Source: an uncultured Collinsella sp.
GTDB lineage: Bacteria > Actinomycetota > Coriobacteriia > Coriobacteriales > Coriobacteriaceae
Direction of reading: 5' to 3'
Assembly: GCA_900541745.1 (NCBI GenBank)
Contig: UQLA01000003.1
Location: forward strand, 88,715 to 152,714
Length of the DNA stretch: 64,000 nt
Position numbers and translations under genes: made by a program. The first letter of the stretch is position 1; the number at the start of each line of letters is the position of its first letter. Below, one piece after another: positions 23,030 through 30,366 of the stretch. Below the pieces are notes generated by a model. It ran no database searches. It was not told the origin of the DNA and worked only from the letters and a program-made list of their open reading frames with translations.

Positions 23030-24754
23030 CTACGAGCGCAGTGTAATTTTATCGCGCAGCGATTTGAGGTCTTCGGTAACAGTCCGGTCTTCCTGAATCA
23101 TTTTCTGAACCTTTTTATAGCTCGTGCTGACGGTCGAGTGGTTGCGGTTGCCAAACTCGGCGCCCACGGCCGTCGTCGTCATCTCGCACATCTCGATCGC
23201 CAGGTAGATAGCGATATGGCGCGCCTTGGCGATATTGGCGTTGCGGCGAGGCCCGATGAGTTCCTCGTGCGTCACACCGTATTGCTCCTCGATGACGGAC
23301 TGGACCGTCTGCACATTGATCTTCTTGGCCGATGTGTCGAAGTACTGGTTGGCGATGGCGTCGATGTCGTCAAAGGTGAGCTCCCCGCCCTCGCGCTCGC
23401 GATCGCCCGCTTCGCCGGCACAACGCTCGCAAAAGCTCTCGAGCTCGCGAATGTTGGTGCCCGAGACCTCGGCCATGTGTTTAAAGTGCGCGTCGGTCAG
23501 ATGTCCGCCGTCGCCCCCGTAGGCCGCCAGCAGCGAGTCGTTGCCCGCCTCGGGCGCGGCAGCGATCGTGTTCTCGTAATAACGCTGCAAAATCTTGTAC
23601 TTCATCTCGTAACTGGGCTCCGCCACCAGACACAGCAGGCCGGCATTAAAGCGGCTGGTCAGGCGCTCGTCCATATTAAGGTCCTTGGGAGCGCGGTCGG
23701 CGGCGATCACGACCTTCTTGTTGTTGCGGATAAATTCGTCCATCAACTGGAAGAAGTAATCCACGCTCGCGCGTTTGCCGATGATGTTCTGGATGTCATC
23801 GATGATAAGCACGTCGACGCCGTGGTACGCCTGCATAATGGGGGCGTTGCTCTTCTTTTGGCGGTCGAATTCCGTCATCAAGTCGTCCAGATATGCCTGC
23901 GAGTTGGCGTACTTCACCTTGATCTCGGGCGATTTCTCTGCCAGCTCGTTTTTGATGGCGAGCAGCAGGTGCGTCTTGCCCAGGCCCGATTTGCCGTAGA
24001 TGAACAGCGACGTGCAGGTACCGGGCGTGTCTGCAAGCATGGCGAATTTGAGCGCCGATCGGTAGGCAAGACTGTTCTCCGGTCCGAAGACGAAGTTTTC
24101 AAACGTGAATTTCGAATTCGCTGCGAGGGGTGCCCCGTCTGCGTTTTTCTCGACTGCTGCCGGGGCCGCCGCCGAAGGTGCTGCCGGCGCTGCGGACGAA
24201 CTCGCACTTTTCGCCGGTGGCCTGCCATTCATTTGGGTCATCATGCGGCGGAAATCGTCGGCGGACAACGTGTTTTTGATTGCAATGCCCGATTCCTCGC
24301 CGGGTGTCGCCTCGTGTGCGACGGGCATATGCGTGGCGGTCGGGATGGGCGAGGGGGCTGGCTCTACCGCCGGTGCGACCGAAGCGGTCGGCTGCGGTGC
24401 CATGGTTTCACGGGAAACATCGTCGCGTCGAGGCTCGGGCGCCGGCGTTGCCGCTGCGGTGGCGGTCGCTGCCGGGTGAGTGACCGGGGCCGTATTTGCC
24501 GAGGCGCCTTGCGGTGCCACGATATTGAGTGCGATCGGCGCAAAGGCGATATCTTCCAGATAGGCCTCGATGGTCGGCTGATGCTTTTTGAGCTGAGCGA
24601 TGGCAAAGCGTGAAGGGGCCTCAATCGTCAGAGTGTCCTCGGTTAAACTCACGGCGCGCGATTGTCCCAGCATATTGATGAGGCGTGCATCTTGGCCGTC
24701 GCGCTGACAAAAGGCGATGGCATCCCCCAGGATGATGCTTGCTTCCTCGTCCAC
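23030..24754 (-). CDS. dnaA: Chromosomal replication initiator protein DnaA
   Basis: DnaA binds and melts the origin. Domain I is at about 1-90 and a long Ala/Pro-rich domain II linker at about 90-200, making the 574-residue protein larger than usual (about 450-500). The AAA+ core has Walker A YGKSGLGKTHLL, Walker B VLIIDDIQNI and the Arg-finger region LTSRFNAGL. Domain IV contains ELIGPRRNANIAKARHIAIY. The recognition-helix signature, normally GRDHTTV, reads NRNHSTV here (residues 536-542): Asp to Asn and Thr to Ser. It starts with GTG after GGGAGA, 15 bp downstream of the ATPase/HTH gene, so the two are probably one operon. Confidence 0.97.
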   Translation of the reverse strand: MDEEASIILGDAIAFCQRDGQDARLINMLGQSRAVSLTEDTLTIEAPSRFAIAQLKKHQPTIEAYLEDIAFAPIALNIVAPQGASANTAPVTHPAATATAAATPAPEPRRDDVSRETMAPQPTASVAPAVEPAPSPIPTATHMPVAHEATPGEESGIAIKNTLSADDFRRMMTQMNGRPPAKSASSSAAPAAPSAAAPAAVEKNADGAPLAANSKFTFENFVFGPENSLAYRSALKFAMLADTPGTCTSLFIYGKSGLGKTHLLLAIKNELAEKSPEIKVKYANSQAYLDDLMTEFDRQKKSNAPIMQAYHGVDVLIIDDIQNIIGKRASVDYFFQLMDEFIRNNKKVVIAADRAPKDLNMDERLTSRFNAGLLCLVAEPSYEMKYKILQRYYENTIAAAPEAGNDSLLAAYGGDGGHLTDAHFKHMAEVSGTNIRELESFCERCAGEAGDREREGGELTFDDIDAIANQYFDTSAKKINVQTVQSVIEEQYGVTHEELIGPRRNANIAKARHIAIYLAIEMCEMTTTAVGAEFGNRNHSTVSTSYKKVQKMIQEDRTVTEDLKSLRDKITLRS

Positions 24755-24769
24755 TGTCTCTCCCGTTCC

Positions 24770-26122
24770 TTAACTTTGGGCTCGCACGCGAGCGTTGCCT
24801 ATCTCGGTCAGATGATATTTCTGGCCATGTTTGATTATCAAGCCGGCTTGCGCCAAGTCGTTGAGCGTTCGCGACCACGTGGGCGCTGAGTTTCCAAACG
24901 CTCGTGCCAGGTCGGTTGCGCCACACTCCTGGTTTTGAGCCAGATAGCCCAGTGCCGCTTCGCCGCGCTCGCTCACAAATACGTTTTGCTGCGGCTGTGC
25001 ATATTGATTCGCCGCATTAGGATACATCATTTGAGCTGCTGGTTGTTGAGAACTCTGCATGGGCGGCGGCTGCTGTTGAAAACTTTGCGGCCACTGTTGG
25101 TAAGGTTGCGGGGGCATCTGCTGGGCCCATGGGTTGTACTGCGCCTGGGGCATCTGTTGGTACGGCTGCTGGTATCCCAGCGGGTATTGCTGGGGGTATG
25201 CCTGCGCATATCCCGTTTGCGGCGCGTATTGAGCCGGATACCCTTGCGGGTTCGGTTGATAGGATATCTGCTGTGCAGACGATGTACCCGCCATCTGCTG
25301 CAAGGTTCCCACATCCTGGCCCATAGCTGGCTCTGCATCGGGTATGTTCTGGGGAATCGCGCCCAAGGGTGCCTGGGGCTCTTGCATGGGGGCCATGCCA
25401 GGCTGCTGCATGGGGGCCATTTGCTGTTGCACCTGTTGCATCGCAGCGGGTTGCTGCGTGAAGGCGCCCGGCATGGGATATGCCTGCCGCTCTGTTTCGG
25501 GTCGCACGGCTGCCCCGCGCCCGCCAGCACGCTCGATTTCCTGCACGCGCTTGGGGTTCAGACTTACCGTCACGACGGTGCCGTTGCCCATGTTGTCCTC
25601 GATGGAGACGGCGCCGCCGGCGTTTTCCAAGTACTCCTGCACCATGGGAAACCCGGCGCCGGTGCCGCGGATATACCGTTTCATCTTGCTGTTTGCGCTG
25701 GTTACGCCAAAGTCGAAGGCACGCTCTTTGTCGTCGATGCCCGGACCCTGATCGGCGAAGCGGATGGTGTCGCCACCGTCGAGAATCGAGATAATGGGCT
25801 CTGCGAAATGCGCGTGGATAAAGTTTTCGACAATCTCGCGGATAACCATCAGCGAGATGCGTCCTCCCTGTTCTTTCATGCACTGGTAGACGGTGTTAGT
25901 TGTCTCTTCCAAGTAGGTACGGACGTCTTGCGGTTCGATGACGATGACACGTGGTGTCGACAGCATGTCGTCGTAGACCGCGATGCGCGCTGCATACATG
26001 GCCTTCGGTGCTTGTGCGGTGACCTGCTCGCTCTCGTTGCGTTCTTCGCGCACGCCGGTGATGTGCTCGTTGTCGGGTGCCGGATCACCGGAATCGACCA
26101 TGGTGTAGAAGTCGTCAGACAT
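24770..26122 (-). CDS. GHKL ATPase with Q/P/M-rich linker and C-terminal winged helix
   Basis: This 450-residue protein has three parts. An N-terminal region leads to a histidine-kinase-like ATPase at about 90-205: N box IREIVENFIHAHF, G1 box FADQGPGIDDKERAFDFG, G2 box GTGAGFPMVQEYLE, and GNGTVVTVSL. There is no phospho-accepting His domain, so it recalls SpoIIAB/RsbW-type anti-sigma kinases. Residues about 225-370 are a Gln/Pro/Met/Tyr-rich disordered linker. The last 70 residues form a winged helix (GYLAQNQECGATDLARAFG and TWSRTLNDLAQAGLI). It is the first gene of the dnaA operon, next to a DnaA-box cluster. I infer a regulator of initiation or of dnaA expression; the function is unknown. 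Confidence 0.75.
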   Translation of the reverse strand: MSDDFYTMVDSGDPAPDNEHITGVREERNESEQVTAQAPKAMYAARIAVYDDMLSTPRVIVIEPQDVRTYLEETTNTVYQCMKEQGGRISLMVIREIVENFIHAHFAEPIISILDGGDTIRFADQGPGIDDKERAFDFGVTSANSKMKRYIRGTGAGFPMVQEYLENAGGAVSIEDNMGNGTVVTVSLNPKRVQEIERAGGRGAAVRPETERQAYPMPGAFTQQPAAMQQVQQQMAPMQQPGMAPMQEPQAPLGAIPQNIPDAEPAMGQDVGTLQQMAGTSSAQQISYQPNPQGYPAQYAPQTGYAQAYPQQYPLGYQQPYQQMPQAQYNPWAQQMPPQPYQQWPQSFQQQPPPMQSSQQPAAQMMYPNAANQYAQPQQNVFVSERGEAALGYLAQNQECGATDLARAFGNSAPTWSRTLNDLAQAGLIIKHGQKYHLTEIGNARVRAQS

Positions 26123-26145
26123 GCCGCTCGCAATCTTTCAAAAGG

Positions 26146-26268
26146 TTTTGAACAAATAGTAGCTCACCACGCAATGTTTCTCATCTTTCGACAAGTTTTC
26201 AAAACCTGTTGAAAACTTTGGAAAACGGACGAAAAGTTCTCAACATTTCCAACATGACCTGTTGAAAA
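26146..26268. other. Cluster of DnaA-box-like sites upstream of the dnaA operon
   Basis: Sites: TTTTGAACA (26146, +), TTTTCAAAA (26196, +), TTTTCAACA (26207-26215, -), TTTTCCAAA (26217-26225, -), TTCTCAACA (26237, +), TTTCCAACA (26246, +) and TTTTCAACA (26260-26268, -). They lie 24-146 bp upstream of the first gene of the dnaA operon, suiting both autoregulation and a bipartite origin. Confidence 0.55.
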
Positions 26269-26365
26269 CTCGATGAAATTTCGTGAAAAGTTGCCTGCTG
26301 CCTCAAATGCCGGTTCTGCTTATGGGGGAACCGTGTACTCTTTGCAACCTTTCACCTTTGATTTC

Positions 26366-26395
26366 TTGACATTTGAACATTGATTTCCCTACAAT
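26366..26395 (+). promoter_or_regulatory. Promoter of the rpmH operon
   Basis: TTGACA (26366-26371), an 18-bp spacer and TACAAT (26390-26395), about 70 bases before the rpmH start. It is the best sigma70-type match in the window. Confidence 0.85.
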
Positions 26396-26467
26396 CTTCA
26401 AGCTCACGTGTCTATATCTGCGTCCGCGCCCCCGCGGACACTCGAAATGCAGCAGGAGGAACTTAAG

Positions 26468-26602
26468 ATGAAGCGTACGTATCAGCCTAATAAGCGTAAG
26501 CGTGCCAAGACCCATGGCTTCCGTGCCCGTATGGCCACTAAGGGTGGTCGTGCCGTGCTCGCCCGTCGTCGCGCCAAGGGCCGCAAGCGTCTCACTGTCT
26601 AG
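26468..26602 (+). CDS. rpmH: 50S ribosomal protein L34
   Basis: L34 is a 44-residue very basic protein near the peptide exit tunnel. MKRTYQPNKRKRAKTHGFR followed by RMATKGGRAVLARRRAKGR is unmistakable. The ATG follows GCAGGAGGAACTTAAG; the frame is open 20 codons further upstream but that part is leader. It begins the rpmH-rnpA-yidD-yidC-khpB run that flanks the origin in many bacteria. Confidence 0.97.
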   Translation: MKRTYQPNKRKRAKTHGFRARMATKGGRAVLARRRAKGRKRLTV

Positions 26603-26622
26603 CAGCGATACACACATCTCGC

Positions 26623-26961
26623 ATGAAGACTATTAAGTCTCGGCAAGATTTCGAGCATGTGTTCAGTCAGGGGCGTCGTTTCAATCACCCTCTGATTCGA
26701 ATGACCATATGTGAATCGGTTGGCGAAGGCGACTCCGGAAGGGTCGCCTTCGTTGGTGCTAAACGACTCGGTTGTGCTGTCGTGCGCAACCGATCTAAGC
26801 GTGTGATGCGCGAGGCCGCCCGCAGCTGTGGATTTCCCGTTGCGGGTTATGACATTATCTTGTTCGCGACTCCCAAGACGAGGGTTTCCTCGCCGCAGGA
26901 GATGGACAAGGCATTGCGTTCGCTTATGAAACGCGCCGGCGTTGCCGGGGAGGAGCGATGA
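26623..26961 (+). CDS. rnpA: Ribonuclease P protein component
   Basis: RnpA is the protein cofactor of RNase P, which trims tRNA 5' leaders. The RNA-binding signature VVRNRSKRVMREAAR is at about residues 49-63. The opening MKTIKSRQDFEHVFSQGRR is typical, and the length of 112 residues is normal. There is no strong ribosome site; the rpmH stop is 20 bases upstream. The end overlaps yidD by four bases (ATGA). Confidence 0.95.
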   Translation: MKTIKSRQDFEHVFSQGRRFNHPLIRMTICESVGEGDSGRVAFVGAKRLGCAVVRNRSKRVMREAARSCGFPVAGYDIILFATPKTRVSSPQEMDKALRSLMKRAGVAGEER

Positions 26962-27182
26962 GCAATCACGTTTTGCGACGTGTTGCCATCGCTCCTATTC
27001 GCATATATCAACAGGTTATTTCGCCCTTATTGCCTGACGCCTGCATTTATTACCCAACGTGCTCACAATACGCTATCCAGGCGATTGAGAAGTACGGTGT
27101 TTTGAGAGGCTGCTGGCTTGCCGTGAGGCGCATCGCTCGCTGCAATCCCCTGCACGTCGGCGGTTATGACCCTGTGCCCTAG
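26958..27182 (+). CDS. yidD: Membrane protein insertion efficiency factor YidD
   Basis: YidD is a small membrane-associated protein thought to help YidC-mediated insertion. The motif block is clear: RIYQQVISPLLPDACIYYPTCSQYAIQAIEKYG, then GCWLAVRRIARCNPLHVGGYDPVP. The three conserved cysteines (DACIYYPTC and RCNP) are present. At 74 residues the length is normal. The start overlaps the rnpA stop, a coupled arrangement, and yidC follows 29 bp later. Confidence 0.95.
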   Translation: MSNHVLRRVAIAPIRIYQQVISPLLPDACIYYPTCSQYAIQAIEKYGVLRGCWLAVRRIARCNPLHVGGYDPVP

Positions 27183-27211
27183 CGGGCACTCGCTATCGGA
27201 GGAAAACTTAC

Positions 27212-27982
27212 ATGTGGGATTGGATCGTTAACATCCTTTTCGAGCTGCTCAAGCTCATCCAGACCTTTGCGGTCGACTGGGGCCTGTCCATCATCATCCT
27301 GGTGGTCATCATCCGTCTGCTGCTGACGCCGCTCATGCTCAAGTCGACCAAGTCGACGGCTCGCATGCAGGTGCTGCAGCCCAAGATGCTCGAGATCCAG
27401 GAGCGCTATGCCGACGATCCTCAGCGTCAGGCCGAGGAGATGCAGAAGTTCTACAGCGAGAACAAGTTCAACCCCATGGCTGGTTGTCTGCCGCTGTTGA
27501 TCCAGATGCCTGTCCTGTTTGCCCTGTTTACGCTGCTGCGTAACCTGCCGCAGTACTTTAACGAGGGCACGTTCTCGTTCTTCAACATCCTGCCCGACCT
27601 TACCACCACGCCGAGCGCTTCCTTTGCCGATGGCTTTATGGTTGCGCTGCCTGCGCTGGTTTGCCTGATTCTGTTCGCTGTCTTGACCCTGATTCCGCAG
27701 CTGTATATGTCTCGCAATCAGACTGGTCAGCAGGCCCAGAGCATGCGCATGATGGCCGTCGTCATGACCGTCATGATGCTTTGGATGGGCTGGAGCCTGC
27801 CCGTCGGCGTTCTGCTTTACTACGATGTGTCTTCTGCCTGGCAGGTTATCCAACAGATCTTCGTGACGCAGAAGGTTATCGACAAGGCCAAGGCCGATGA
27901 GGAGGAGCGCCTCAAGAACGCTCCGCTGCAGGTCGAGGTTACCCGTCGCGAGAAGAAGCCGCGTCCGCACAAGAAGAAGTAG
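27212..27982 (+). CDS. yidC: Membrane protein insertase YidC/Oxa1 family
   Basis: YidC inserts and folds membrane proteins, alone or with SecYEG. This is the short Gram-positive form (256 residues), lacking the large periplasmic domain. Transmembrane segments are visible at about 18-40 (LSIIILVVIIRLLLTPLML, which includes the hydrophilic-groove Arg), 90-112 (PLLIQMPVLFALFTLL), 145-165, and 185-215. The cytoplasmic hairpin KMLEIQERYADDPQRQAEEMQKFY and a basic tail (REKKPRPHKKK) are present. There is no lipobox, unlike Bacillus SpoIIIJ. The start follows GGAGGAAAACTTAC. Confidence 0.93.
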   Translation: MWDWIVNILFELLKLIQTFAVDWGLSIIILVVIIRLLLTPLMLKSTKSTARMQVLQPKMLEIQERYADDPQRQAEEMQKFYSENKFNPMAGCLPLLIQMPVLFALFTLLRNLPQYFNEGTFSFFNILPDLTTTPSASFADGFMVALPALVCLILFAVLTLIPQLYMSRNQTGQQAQSMRMMAVVMTVMMLWMGWSLPVGVLLYYDVSSAWQVIQQIFVTQKVIDKAKADEEERLKNAPLQVEVTRREKKPRPHKKK

Positions 27983-28000
27983 TCGGGATATCAATCTTAT

Positions 28001-28013
28001 TTAGGTACCTAAC
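28001..28013 (+). repeat. Palindromic 13-mer TTAGGTACCTAAC, copy 1
   Basis: It lies in the yidC-khpB gap, just before the khpB ribosome site. The same 13-mer recurs at 31505-31517, across the stop of the small gene after parB. Confidence 0.5.
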
Positions 28014-28027
28014 TTTTGGAGTACGTT

Positions 28028-28597
28028 ATGTCTGAAGAGATCATCGAGGATATGCTTGAGGAGGTTGCCCCGCAGATTGCGGGCGATTATCCCGAGATTG
28101 CACAGCGCTACAAGGCCGGTGAAGAACTGACCGATAAGGAGCTCGACACCATTGCCGATGTTGCGATTTCTATTCTGCGTTCCATCCTTTCGCACTTCGA
28201 TGCCGCCAACTCTCCTATTGATGAGTACGAGGGCGACGAGGGCGAGCTGATTCTGGATGTTACGGCTCCCGATCTTGCTGTTCTCATTGGCCGTCATGGT
28301 CGTACCCTTGATGCCCTTCAGGTTATGTTCTCTTTGCTGGTGAGCCGCAAGCTTGGCTTTAGGTATCCGGTTGTGGTTGACGTTGAGGGCTACAAGAGCC
28401 GTCGTCAGGACAAGGTTGCCTCTATGGCTCAGTCTGCCGCCGAGCGTGCCATTCGTACTCATAAGAGTGTTTCGCTTCCGCCCATGAATGCCTATGAGCG
28501 CCGACTGGTTCATATTGCGCTTCGTGGCAATGATGCCGTCGATACTCATTCTGAGGGTTCTGACCCTGATCGCCATGTGGTGATTGTTGCTCGATAA
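28028..28597 (+). CDS. khpB: KH/R3H-domain RNA-binding protein (Jag/KhpB)
   Basis: KhpB (Jag) binds RNA and influences cell division and elongation in Gram-positives. The KH domain has LIGRHGRTLDALQVMFSLLV (a GRxG-type loop) at about 85-105. The R3H domain at the end has RRQDKVASMAQSAAERAI and the PMNAYERRLVH core with Arg and His. The N-terminal Jag_N domain is absent; residues 1-70 are acidic instead. I start at 28028 because TTTTGGAG lies suitably upstream. It is co-directional with yidC, as usual, and ends in a strong terminator. Confidence 0.9.
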   Translation: MSEEIIEDMLEEVAPQIAGDYPEIAQRYKAGEELTDKELDTIADVAISILRSILSHFDAANSPIDEYEGDEGELILDVTAPDLAVLIGRHGRTLDALQVMFSLLVSRKLGFRYPVVVDVEGYKSRRQDKVASMAQSAAERAIRTHKSVSLPPMNAYERRLVHIALRGNDAVDTHSEGSDPDRHVVIVAR

Positions 28598-28617
28598 TCT
28601 ACTCGAGCTTATGCTAA

Positions 28618-28647
28618 GGGGGCGTGGTTTCCACGTCCCCTTTTTTT
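28618..28647 (+). terminator. Terminator after khpB
   Basis: GGGGGCGTGG pairs with CCACGTCCCC around TTT and is followed by seven T. It closes the rpmH-khpB operon. Confidence 0.93.
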
Positions 28648-28693
28648 GTCAAAAGTTCTCGATACACTGATTTTTGTCAGAAAGGAGCTTCTG

Positions 28694-29431
28694 TTGTTTG
28701 TACTTACAGATCAGCAGGCTGACGAGATGCTGAGTCGTCTAACTTCCTATTGCAAAGAGTATTCCTTGGATGTAGTTGATACTGAGCTGAGGAAATGTAT
28801 TCAGCATTTGGATTTGGTTCTTGAAACAAATAAGACAACCAACCTCACCCGTATTCTTAACGTAGAAGACGCTGCGGTACTTCATATCCTCGACTCACTT
28901 GTCTTGCTCCCTTATATCAATAAGGCTCCTGAGGGAGCTATGCTCGATATGGGAACTGGTGCGGGCTTCCCTGGTATTCCATTAACGATAACCACGCATC
29001 GTAAAGCTACATATATTGACTCTGTTGGCAAGAAGGTTGATGCTGTCAACTCTTTTGTTCATGCTCTTGGATTGAAATATGGTCATGCAGTTCATGATCG
29101 ACTCGAAGAATATGCCCGAAGCCATAAGAAGCAGTTCTCTGTTGTAACCGCCCGCGCACTGGCCCCTCTACCGATTCTTGTTGAGTATGCGGCTCCGTAC
29201 CTCAAGGATGGTGGGCTATTTGTTATCACGAAGGGCAATCCATCGGATGATGAGCTTGCTTCCGGCATGTCAGCAGCTAAGATCTGTGGCTTCACTTTGC
29301 TTCTGAATGATGCAATCGATTTGCCTGAGGGCTTGGGCCACAGGGAGTTTATTGTTCTTAAGAAGAGTCATCCAGCATCCGTTTCATTGCCTCGTGCAAA
29401 TGGCATGGCAAAGAAGAATCCGCTTGCCTAG
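28694..29431 (+). CDS. rsmG: 16S rRNA (guanine527-N7)-methyltransferase RsmG
   Basis: RsmG methylates G527 of 16S rRNA with SAM; loss confers low-level streptomycin resistance in several species. The SAM-binding motif MLDMGTGAGFPGIPL is at about residues 93-107. The family segments HILDSLVLLPYI and VVTARALAPLPILVEYAAPYLK are present. I place the start at TTG 28694 after AAGGAGCTTCTG; the frame is open to 28646, but that lies in the terminator of khpB. Length from here is 245 residues, near family norm. The gene is visibly AT-richer than those before it. Its stop touches the first parS site. Confidence 0.93.
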   Translation: MFVLTDQQADEMLSRLTSYCKEYSLDVVDTELRKCIQHLDLVLETNKTTNLTRILNVEDAAVLHILDSLVLLPYINKAPEGAMLDMGTGAGFPGIPLTITTHRKATYIDSVGKKVDAVNSFVHALGLKYGHAVHDRLEEYARSHKKQFSVVTARALAPLPILVEYAAPYLKDGGLFVITKGNPSDDELASGMSAAKICGFTLLLNDAIDLPEGLGHREFIVLKKSHPASVSLPRANGMAKKNPLA

Positions 29432-29432
29432 A

Positions 29433-29448
29433 TGTTTCACGTGAAACA
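29433..29448 (+). other. parS site 1
   Basis: TGTTTCACGTGAAACA, a perfect 16-bp parS. ParB nucleates here and the complex positions the origin. It follows the rsmG stop by one base. Confidence 0.97.
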
Positions 29449-29471
29449 TAATGGATACTAACAACTTGCAG

Positions 29472-29487
29472 TGTTTCACGTGAAACA
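29472..29487 (+). other. parS site 2
   Basis: Identical perfect 16-mer, exactly 39 bp after site 1. Confidence 0.97.
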
Positions 29488-29510
29488 TGGCGGTTGATAT
29501 CGAATCGGAA

Positions 29511-29526
29511 TGTTTCACGTGAAACA
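29511..29526 (+). other. parS site 3
   Basis: Identical perfect 16-mer, exactly 39 bp after site 2 and 40 bp before the parA start, so ParB binding may also regulate parAB. Confidence 0.97.
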
Positions 29527-29565
29527 TCCTCCGTTTGACAGCTTTAATACACACCAGGAGGGACC

Positions 29566-30366
29566 GTGGGATTTCGCGACGTTAAGCGTTCGAAGAGCGC
29601 AAAAGACACGCGTATCATTGCAATCATCAATCAAAAAGGCGGCGTCGGTAAGTCAACGACGGCAGTAAACCTTGCAGCGGCACTGGGTGAGCAGGGTCGC
29701 AAGACACTGATTGTCGATTTTGATCCGCAGGGAAACAGCACCAGTGGATTCGGAATCGAAAAAGAAGAACTTGATCAGTGCATCTATGATGCATTGCTGA
29801 ATGACGTGCCGGCAGAATCGCTTGTTCTTGATACAAATTGCAAAAAGGTATTCGTTATTCCGGCGACAATTCAGCTTGCAGGTGCCGAAATTGAGCTCGT
29901 AAGCGCAATTGCTCGTGAAACCCGCCTCAAAGATTTGCTTGAGCCGATTCAGGATGAGTTTGATTATATATTCATCGACTGTCCTCCTTCGCTCGGCCTG
30001 CTTACCATCAATGCTTTGACCGCAGCAGATAGCGTTTTGATTCCGATCCAGTGCGAGTATTACGCACTCGAGGGCGTTACGAAGCTGCTTGAGTCAATGA
30101 AGATGGTTAAATCACGTCTGAATAAGGGCTTAGACACCTATGGTGTGCTTATGACCATGTATGACTCGCGTACTTCTCTGTCGAATCAGGTTGTTGAGGA
30201 AGTTCAGTCGTACTTTGGCGATAAGGCTTTTAAGACCTTAATTCCTCGTACCGTAAAAATCTCTGAGGCTCCGTCTTTTGGAGAGCCGGTAATTACCTAT
30301 GCGCCTCAAAATAAGGGTGCAAAAGCGTATATGAACCTTGCAAAAGAGGTGATCAAGCGTGCCTAG
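29566..30366 (+). CDS. parA: Chromosome partitioning ATPase ParA (Soj)
   Basis: ParA is a deviant-Walker ATPase that forms nucleoid gradients and pulls ParB-parS complexes apart. The motif is KGGVGKSTT at residues 24-32, with both signature Lys residues. The Walker B segment is YIFIDCPPSLGLLT; the switch region is PIQCEYYALEGV. The length is 266 residues. It starts with GTG after CCAGGAGGGACC. A 14-residue basic N-terminal extension precedes the core. The parA stop overlaps the parB start by eight bases. Confidence 0.96.
   Translation: MGFRDVKRSKSAKDTRIIAIINQKGGVGKSTTAVNLAAALGEQGRKTLIVDFDPQGNSTSGFGIEKEELDQCIYDALLNDVPAESLVLDTNCKKVFVIPATIQLAGAEIELVSAIARETRLKDLLEPIQDEFDYIFIDCPPSLGLLTINALTAADSVLIPIQCEYYALEGVTKLLESMKMVKSRLNKGLDTYGVLMTMYDSRTSLSNQVVEEVQSYFGDKAFKTLIPRTVKISEAPSFGEPVITYAPQNKGAKAYMNLAKEVIKRA

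Larger units (their letters stand above)
26123..26467. other. Divergent origin interval between the dnaA operon and rpmH
   Basis: This 345-bp gene-free stretch is AT-rich and holds a cluster of TTTTCAACA-type sites, the rpmH promoter, and no open frame with a ribosome site. Gene direction flips here. Confidence 0.8.

Noticed and set aside
29433..29526. Three 16-mers as a CRISPR-like array
   Set aside because: They are perfect parS palindromes next to parAB; the 23-bp gaps are too short for spacers.
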